From contig NZ_CP109327.1 of assembly GCF_035918155.1 (NCBI RefSeq), positions 6,572,001 to 6,636,000 on the forward strand: a DNA stretch of 64,000 nt. The letters run 5' to 3'. Positions 58,574 to 64,000 of the stretch are shown one piece after another. Under the pieces are notes generated by a model, which saw only the letters and a program-made list of their open reading frames with translations, was not told the origin of the DNA and made no database searches. This DNA is from Streptomyces sp. NBC_01591. GTDB lineage: Bacteria > Actinomycetota > Actinomycetes > Streptomycetales > Streptomycetaceae. The position numbers and the translations under genes were made by a program. Position 1 is the stretch's first letter; the number at the start of each line of letters is the position of its first letter.

Positions 58574-59890
58574 CTATAGCGGCGGTCCACCCGTGGCGGT
58601 GGGCAGCGGCTGAGGCGGACGAGGGCCGCCGTACTGGCCGCTGGGACGCATCCGCAGGGGCCGTTCTCCGTACTCCTCCAGGGCATGGGCGATCCAGCCG
58701 GCCGTGCGGGACACCGCGAACACCGTCTCACCCGCCTCCGCGGACATGCCGCAGGCGACCGAGAGCACGGCGAGCGCCAGGTCGACATTGGCGTGCAGGG
58801 GGGCGTGCCGGGCCGTCGTGGTGACCACATCGCGTGCCGCGGCGAGCGCCGCGGCCGCCTGCGGCACCTGGGCGAGCAGGGCGAACAGCGCCCGTGCCCG
58901 CGGATCCTCGGAGGTGTAGAGACGGTGGCCGAGCCCGGGCACCCTGCGTCCGGTACGGAGGTGGTCCGCGACCACAGGGACCGCGCTGCCCCGCTCCAGG
59001 ACCTCGGTCAGCATCCGGTGCGCCAGCCCGCTCGCCGCCCCGTGCAGCGGGCCCTCCAGGACTCCGAGGCCCGCGGAGACCACCGCGTACGGATGGGCAC
59101 GGGCGGATGCGGCGACCCTGGCGGCCAGTGTCGACGCCGCGAGATCGTGGTCGATCAGCAGGGCGAGGGCGGCGTCCAGCGCGGCGACCGACGGTTCGTC
59201 GGCCGGCCGTGCGGTGAGCTTCGGCCACAGCTGCCGGGCCAGTCGGGCGCCGCTCGCCTCCGCCTGCTCCCCGGTTCCCTCAACCGTCGACGGAGCGCCC
59301 GCGACCCCGGGCAGTGCGCCGACCAGGGTCGGAACGAGGCTCCGCGCGCCGGCGAGCACCGACTCGCGCGAGAGGTCGAAACGGAGCGGATCGGCGGTCG
59401 CCGAGGCGACCACCGCCACGCGCAACCGGTCCGTCGAGCCGCTGTGCGGGGGCAGCGCGTCGACCGCCCGGCGCGCCGCGGCCAGCGCCTCGACCGGTGC
59501 CGTGAAGCGGATGCCGGGCCGCAGATCACCGGTCCAGAGCCACTCGGCGACCTCCTCGTAGGCGTACTGACGAGCCAGCTCCGTCGCGTCGACGCCACGG
59601 AAGTAGTAGCGGTCGCCCTCGATCAGCGTGATGCCGGTACGGAAGACCAGATCGCCGGTGGCGGGGGAGGGGGCCTTGCGGCCCGTCCGGCGGGCCAGCG
59701 CGTCGACCTCCGCGGCGTCGAACGTGCTGCCGCGTCCGCCCGGAGCGCGCCTGCTGCTCAGCTGGCCCCGACTGACGTACGCGTACACCGTCTCGGGCTT
59801 CACCCCGAGACGCTCGGCCGCCTCCCGGGTGCTCAGCCGCTGCGGAGCCATTGCCTCCGGACCGTCGCCGGACGCTGCTTGATCCTTCAT
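58574..59890 (-). CDS. Citrate synthase-family enzyme with N-terminal DNA-binding domain
   Basis: A 438-residue protein. Residues about 16-66 are an excisionase/MerR-like HTH (RLSTREAAERLGVKPETVYAYVSRGQL, then GSTFDAAEVDALA). The remainder is a citrate synthase fold with RGVDATELARQYAYEEVAEWLW, catalytic-site words GPLHGAASG and GLGHRLY (His residues), the expected Asp in ANVDLAL, and SRTAGWIAH. All three catalytic residues thus appear to be kept. The HTH suggests it also acts as a regulator or tethers the enzyme to DNA. It diverges from a second citrate synthase gene across a 110-base repeat-containing gap. ATG 59890 has a weak ribosome binding site. Confidence 0.88.
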   Translation of the reverse strand: MKDQAASGDGPEAMAPQRLSTREAAERLGVKPETVYAYVSRGQLSSRRAPGGRGSTFDAAEVDALARRTGRKAPSPATGDLVFRTGITLIEGDRYYFRGVDATELARQYAYEEVAEWLWTGDLRPGIRFTAPVEALAAARRAVDALPPHSGSTDRLRVAVVASATADPLRFDLSRESVLAGARSLVPTLVGALPGVAGAPSTVEGTGEQAEASGARLARQLWPKLTARPADEPSVAALDAALALLIDHDLAASTLAARVAASARAHPYAVVSAGLGVLEGPLHGAASGLAHRMLTEVLERGSAVPVVADHLRTGRRVPGLGHRLYTSEDPRARALFALLAQVPQAAAALAAARDVVTTTARHAPLHANVDLALAVLSVACGMSAEAGETVFAVSRTAGWIAHALEEYGERPLRMRPSGQYGGPRPPQPLPTATGGPPL

Positions 59891-59907
59891 GCCGACACCG
59901 TATCCAT

Positions 59908-59969
59908 ATTGATTCAATCAATGTTGACAGGATTCAAGTCAATCATGGAAGGTCGAAATCAATATCAAT
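59908..59969. promoter_or_regulatory. AT-rich operator between the two citrate synthase genes
   Basis: A perfect 7-1-7 palindrome ATTGATT-C-AATCAAT (59908-59922) is followed 20 bases later by a repeat of GATTCAA inside a TTGAC-N9-GTCAA inverted repeat (59924-59942), and by tandem ATCAATATCAAT (59958-59969). ATTGAT/ATCAAT half-sites occur four times in 62 bases of a very GC-rich chromosome, which suggests a multi-site operator. Confidence 0.65.
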
Positions 59970-60000
59970 GAGACCCGCCGGGACGCTCACGGAGGAAGAG

Positions 60001-61161
60001 ATGCCGACCATGACCAGCGGAACCCCGCTCGACGTACCCCGAGGCCTCGCGGGTGTCGTCGTCACCGACACGGCCCTCGGTGACGTCCGAGGACGCGAGG
60101 GCTTCTACCACTACCGGCAGTACTCGGCGATCGAACTGGCGCAATCCCGCAGCTTCGAGGACGTCTGGTACCTGATGTTCGAGGGCACGCTGCCCGACGC
60201 CGCGGCCCGTGCCGAATTCGCCGCCCGCACCGCCGCCCTGCGCCGGCTGCCCGCCGAGGTGAGCGGGGTGCTGCCCGCCATCGCGCGGGCGGGAGCTGTC
60301 TCCGGGCCCCTGGCCGGTCTGCGTACAGCCCTCTCGCTCCTCGGTGCCTCGGCCGGCTTCCGGCCGGTCTACGACATCGACACCGACCGGCGCCGCGCCG
60401 ACGCACTGGCCGCCTGCGCCGCCGCCCCCACCGTGCTCACCGCCCTGCACCGGCTCGGCCGGGGCCTCGAACCGGTCGAGCCGCGCGACGACCTGCCCCA
60501 TGCGGCCAACTACCTCTATATGCTCACCGGCTCGGTACCGGACCCCGCGCACGCCAGGGCCGTGGAGCAGTACCTGATCTCCACCATCGACCACGGCTTC
60601 AACGCTTCGACGTTCACCGGCCGCGTCGTCGCCTCCACCGGCGCCGATGTGGCCGCCTGCCTGGTGGCGGCCGTCGGCGCGCTCTCCGGACCGCTGCACG
60701 GCGGAGCGCCCAGCCGGGCACTCGACACCCTGGACGCCATAGGCACCCCCGACCGCATCGACGGCTGGATCCGCGAACGAGTGCTCGCGGGCGAGCGGAT
60801 CATGGGATTCGGACACCCCGTCTACCGCACCGAGGACCCCCGCTCACGGATGCTGCGGGGCATTGCCCAGGGCTTCGGCGGTTCGCTCGTCGACCTTGCC
60901 GTCGAGGTCGAGCACCAGGTCGAGGCGATCCTCGCCGAGCTCAAGCCGGGCCGTGAGCTGCACACCAACGTGGAGTTCTACGCCGGAGTCGTCATGGAGC
61001 TGTGCGGGCTGCCGCGCGAGATGTTCACGCCGACGTTCTGCGCGGCGAGGGTGGTCGGCTGGAGCGCCAATATCCTGGAGCAGGCGGAGGACTCGAAGAT
61101 CATCCGCCCGGCGGCCCGCTACGTCGGTACGCCCCCGCCGCAGCCGGTCCCCGTGCCCTGA
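60001..61161 (+). CDS. Citrate synthase-family enzyme (second copy)
   Basis: A 386-residue protein with the citrate synthase fold: REGFYHYRQYSAIELAQSRSFEDVWYLMFEG near the start (core GFYHYRQYS), GPLHGGAPSRAL and GFGHPVYRTEDPRS with the two catalytic His residues. At the usual Asp position (NVDF) it has NVEFYAG, Glu at residue 325. It ends CAARVVGWSANILEQ rather than the ARTxGWxAH type. It could be a citrate, 2-methylcitrate or related synthase with changed activity. ATG 60001 has GGAGGAAGAG directly upstream. The CobW-type gene follows after 21 bases. Confidence 0.87.
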   Translation: MPTMTSGTPLDVPRGLAGVVVTDTALGDVRGREGFYHYRQYSAIELAQSRSFEDVWYLMFEGTLPDAAARAEFAARTAALRRLPAEVSGVLPAIARAGAVSGPLAGLRTALSLLGASAGFRPVYDIDTDRRRADALAACAAAPTVLTALHRLGRGLEPVEPRDDLPHAANYLYMLTGSVPDPAHARAVEQYLISTIDHGFNASTFTGRVVASTGADVAACLVAAVGALSGPLHGGAPSRALDTLDAIGTPDRIDGWIRERVLAGERIMGFGHPVYRTEDPRSRMLRGIAQGFGGSLVDLAVEVEHQVEAILAELKPGRELHTNVEFYAGVVMELCGLPREMFTPTFCAARVVGWSANILEQAEDSKIIRPAARYVGTPPPQPVPVP

Positions 61162-61182
61162 GGTCCCCGAGAGAGGTCTCCG

Positions 61183-62298
61183 TTGAAGCCGTCGTCCCCG
61201 CCCCGCAAGCAGCAGATCCCGGTCATCGTCCTTGCGGGGTTCCTGGGGTCGGGCAAGACGACGCTGCTCAACCACCTCCTCCGCAACCGCGCCGGAAACC
61301 GGATCGGCGTGATCGTCAACGACTTCGGCTCCATCGAGATCGACGCCATGACGGTCTCGGGCCAGGTCGGCTCCACGGTCTCGCTGGGCAACGGCTGCCT
61401 GTGCTGCGCGGTCGACGCGAGCGAACTCGACACCTTCCTGGAGACGCTGACCGGGCCCGCCGCCCGTCTCGACGTGATCGTGATCGAGGCCAGCGGACTG
61501 GCCGAACCGCAGGAACTCGTCCGCATGATCCTCGCCAGCGAGAATCCGCACATCGTGTACGGGGGACTGGTCGAGGTCGTCGACGCCGCCGAGTTCGACG
61601 CCACCCGGGATCGCCATCCGGAGATCGACCGCCATCTCGCCGTCGCCGACCTCGTCGTGCTGAACAAGACCGACCGGGTCGGGAGCGAGGAACAGACCCG
61701 CATCCGGGACGTCATCGCCGCGGCAGGCGACCCCGGCGGCGGCGCGACCGCCGTCATCAGTGCCACATATGGACGCATCGACCCCGAGGTGCTCTTCGAC
61801 CCGGCACTGCGGCCGGGCAGCGAGGAGAAGACGCGTCAGCTCACCTTCGAGGATCTGCTCCGGGAGGAGCGTGACGGGGAAGAGGGCGAAGCCGGGCACG
61901 CGCACCACCTCCACGCCGCGTACGACAGCGTGTCCTTCACCGCGGACGTGCCCATGAACCCCCGCCGTCTGATGGAGTTTCTCGACTCCCGGCCGCAGGG
62001 CCTCTACCGGATCAAGGGGTTCGTCGACTTCGGCGTGGGCGACCGGACCAACAAGTACGTGCTGCACGCGGTCGGCAGGTTCCTGCGGTTCGACCCGCAG
62101 CCCTGGAAGCGCGACGAACCACGCCGGACCCAGCTGGTGCTGATCGGCTCGGGCATCGCGCCGGACGCCCTGCACAAGGAGCTGGCCGACTGCCGCGAGA
62201 GCGCGGCACCGGGCCCGGACGCGACGCAGGACGCCGCACATGAGCGAAGCATGTGGGGCGTCCTGCGGTACGTACAACGGCCCGACGACGACGCGTAG
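61183..62298 (+). CDS. CobW/COG0523-family GTPase
   Basis: A 371-residue G3E GTPase. Walker A is GFLGSGKTT near residues 19-27; the metal motif GCLCC lies at about 72-76; VIEASGLAEPQEL and LNKTDR follow; a His-rich loop AGHAHHLHA sits before the C-terminal CobW_C domain (SVSFTADVPMNPRRLMEFL, QPWKRDEPRRTQLVLIG). The family delivers metals such as zinc or cobalt to target enzymes. TTG 61183 with AGAGAGG upstream is the start. It probably shares a transcript with the citrate synthase gene. The client enzyme is unknown. Confidence 0.88.
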   Translation: MKPSSPPRKQQIPVIVLAGFLGSGKTTLLNHLLRNRAGNRIGVIVNDFGSIEIDAMTVSGQVGSTVSLGNGCLCCAVDASELDTFLETLTGPAARLDVIVIEASGLAEPQELVRMILASENPHIVYGGLVEVVDAAEFDATRDRHPEIDRHLAVADLVVLNKTDRVGSEEQTRIRDVIAAAGDPGGGATAVISATYGRIDPEVLFDPALRPGSEEKTRQLTFEDLLREERDGEEGEAGHAHHLHAAYDSVSFTADVPMNPRRLMEFLDSRPQGLYRIKGFVDFGVGDRTNKYVLHAVGRFLRFDPQPWKRDEPRRTQLVLIGSGIAPDALHKELADCRESAAPGPDATQDAAHERSMWGVLRYVQRPDDDA

Positions 62299-62328
62299 CA
62301 CTCCGCCACGCGTCGCCCGGCCGGTCGG

Positions 62329-64000
62329 CTACACCGGGCCCGCGATCACCGCGACCGGCTTGGCCAGCGGCGTCCCCGAACCGTCGCGCCGCGGGTCCGG
62401 CTCGGGCAGCTCGCTCGGCGTGCCGTTCTGCTGCGCGGCGCGGGCAGGCGTCGCGCCCGCCCAGCCGAACACCAGGACGTCCTCGCCTTTGAGGAACCGC
62501 TGACAGCGCACCCCACCGGTGGCCCGGCCCTTGCGCGGGTACTGGTCGAACGGGGTGAGCTTGCACGTCAGCACCGAGTCGTCCAGCGTGCCGTGCGAGC
62601 CCGCGACGGTGAACACCACCGCGTCCACGGCCGGATCCACCGCGGTGAACGAAATCACCTCGGAGTCCGCCGCGAGCTTGACCCCTGCCATGCCACCGGC
62701 GGGACGGCCCTGCGGCCGCACCTGTGCCGCCGGATAACGCAGCAGCTGAGCGTCGGACGTGATGAAGACCAGATCCTCCTCGCCGGTCCGCAGCTCGGCG
62801 GCGCCGACGATCCGGTCACCGTCCTTGAGGGCGATGACCTCCAGCTCGTCCTTGTTGGCCGGGTAGTCCGGCACCACCCGCTTGACGACCCCCTGAAGGG
62901 TGCCGATCGCCAGGCCGGGGGAGGCCTCGTCGAGCGTGGTGAGGCAGACGACGGACTCGTCGCTCTCCAGCGTGAGGAACTCGGCGACCATCGCCCCGCC
63001 CGACAGGTTGGGCGCCGCGTGGGTGTCCGGCAGCTGGGGCAGATCGATCACCGCGAGCCGCAGCAGCCGACCCGTCGACGTCACCACGCCCACATCGCCG
63101 CGCGCCGTCACAGGCACTGCCGACACGATCACATCGTGCTTGGAACGCTTGGCGTCCTCGGCGAGAACGATCGGCTCGTCATTGGCGGTACGGGCCAGCA
63201 GACCGGTCGAGGACAGCAGCACCCGGCACGGGTCGTCCGCGACCTCCAGCGGCACCGAGGCGACCTGCGAACCGGCCGACTCCAGCAGCACCGTACGCCG
63301 GTCGGTGCCGAACTTCTTGGCGACCGCGGCCAGTTCGGAAGAGACGAGCTTGCGCAGCTCGGTGTCCGACTCGAGGATGGCGGTCAGCGCGTCGATCTCG
63401 CCGTTGAGCCGGTCCCGCTCGCTCTCCAGCTCGATCCGGTCGAACCGGGTCAGCCGGCGCAGCGGGGTGTCCAGGATGTACTGCGTCTGGATCTCGCTCA
63501 GCGAGAAGTGCTCGATGAGCCGCTCCTTCGCCTGCGCCGAATTGTCACTGGACCGGATGATCCGGATGACCTCGTCGATGTCGATCAGCGCGACGAGCAG
63601 GCCCTCGACCAGATGCAGCCGGTCGCGGCGCTTGTCCCGGCGGAACTCGCTGCGTCGGCGCACCACGTCGAAGCGGTGGTCGAGATAGACCTCGAGGAGC
63701 TCCTTGAGCCCCAGCGTGAGCGGTTGTCCGTCCACCAGCGCCACATTGTTGATACCGAAGGACTCCTCCATCGGCGTCAGCTTGTAGAGCTGCTCCAGCA
63801 CGGCCTCCGGCACGAAGCCGTTCTTCACCTCGATGACCAGGCGCAGGCCGTGCTCGCGGTCGGTCAGGTCCTTCACGTCCGCGATGCCCTGGAGCTTCTT
63901 CGCCGAGACCAGATCCTTGATCTTGGCGATCACCTTCTCCGGGCCGACGGCGAAGGGCAGTTCGGTGACGACCAGGCCCTTGCGGCGGGCCGTCACATTC
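62329..64000 (-). CDS. parC: DNA topoisomerase IV subunit A, 3' part
   Basis: The coding strand runs off the right edge, so the N-terminal part, including the catalytic Tyr, is missing. About 557 codons remain. Visible are the tower/coiled-coil region (KNGFVPEAVLEQLYKLTPMEESFGINNVALVDG quoted by its core LTPMEESFGINN, then LKELLEVYLDHRFDVVRRR and LLVALIDIDEVIRIIRSS) and a C-terminal beta-pinwheel with GRLLRLAVIDLP and RPAGGMAGVKL repeats. No classical GyrA-box (QRRGGRG) is seen; RKGRATGGVR occupies that type of position, which supports ParC. It would pair with ParE at 49269-51389. Convergent with the CobW gene, 30 bases apart. Confidence 0.92.
   Translation of the reverse strand, partial: NVTARRKGLVVTELPFAVGPEKVIAKIKDLVSAKKLQGIADVKDLTDREHGLRLVIEVKNGFVPEAVLEQLYKLTPMEESFGINNVALVDGQPLTLGLKELLEVYLDHRFDVVRRRSEFRRDKRRDRLHLVEGLLVALIDIDEVIRIIRSSDNSAQAKERLIEHFSLSEIQTQYILDTPLRRLTRFDRIELESERDRLNGEIDALTAILESDTELRKLVSSELAAVAKKFGTDRRTVLLESAGSQVASVPLEVADDPCRVLLSSTGLLARTANDEPIVLAEDAKRSKHDVIVSAVPVTARGDVGVVTSTGRLLRLAVIDLPQLPDTHAAPNLSGGAMVAEFLTLESDESVVCLTTLDEASPGLAIGTLQGVVKRVVPDYPANKDELEVIALKDGDRIVGAAELRTGEEDLVFITSDAQLLRYPAAQVRPQGRPAGGMAGVKLAADSEVISFTAVDPAVDAVVFTVAGSHGTLDDSVLTCKLTPFDQYPRKGRATGGVRCQRFLKGEDVLVFGWAGATPARAAQQNGTPSELPEPDPRRDGSGTPLAKPVAVIAGPV

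Overview
The window looks like the chromosome core of a Streptomyces. It has high GC with strong third-position bias, many GTG/TTG starts behind GGAGG-type ribosome binding sites, and a gene set and order resembling the S. coelicolor segment from rshA through hflX, lexA, nrdRJ, rnhB, whiH and hrdB to the topoisomerase IV genes. The comparison with S. coelicolor is from memory, not from an alignment. No rRNA, tRNA, CRISPR array or insertion sequence was seen.

Layout. 0-4.5 kb: 3' part of an RSH (rshA-type) gene, a secreted M1 metallopeptidase, and hflX. 4.5-7.2 kb: tandem secreted lipoprotein serine-protease paralogues on the minus strand, the first broken by a single-base frameshift. 7.5-13.7 kb: a four-gene NRPS-independent siderophore operon (diaminobutyrate aminotransferase, IucA/IucC synthetase, GNAT acyltransferase, second IucA/IucC synthetase). 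13.7-20.7 kb: a DNA-damage and deoxynucleotide block (DinG-type helicase, lexA, nrdR, nrdJ) with a LexA box and paired NrdR boxes. 20.8-24.2 kb: AraC regulator, VOC protein and a short UvrA-like ATPase. 24.3-34.9 kb: TerD, DUF1152 and DUF4937 proteins, a divergent TetR/ABC-F pair, a histidine phosphatase, an ADP-ribosylglycohydrolase, a DUF4173 membrane protein, RNase HII and two unknowns. 35.2-40 kb: a RecQ helicase fused to a phosphoribosyltransferase-like domain, then a decaying stretch with two pseudogenes. 40-44.7 kb: a DnaA-box-bearing inverted repeat, a DUF4192 protein, an NrtR-like NUDIX regulator and a fused ABC transporter. 44.7-51.4 kb: whiH (sporulation regulator), hrdB (principal sigma factor), a trypsin-like protease, a small zinc protein and parE. 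51.5-64 kb: a membrane protein with a NarL-type two-component system, a DUF485/acetate symporter pair, a CitA/CitB-type two-component system, two divergent citrate-synthase-family genes (one carrying a DNA-binding domain), a CobW-type GTPase and the 3' part of parC.

Functional links. Several neighbours appear to act together. The aminotransferase, two NIS synthetases and acyltransferase match the rhizobactin/schizokinen core but lack the decarboxylase and N-monooxygenase. DinG, LexA, NrdR and NrdJ link SOS control with dNTP supply. DUF485/symporter, CitA/CitB and the citrate synthases look like a C2/C4/C6 carboxylate module with an AT-rich repeat-containing operator. parE and parC flank that module.

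The most notable items are the incomplete siderophore operon, the HTH-citrate synthase paired with a citrate synthase carrying Glu in place of the usual catalytic Asp, the RecQ-PRTase fusion, the frameshifted paralogues and a candidate sigma-WhiG promoter placed so close to whiH that the transcript could be leaderless.
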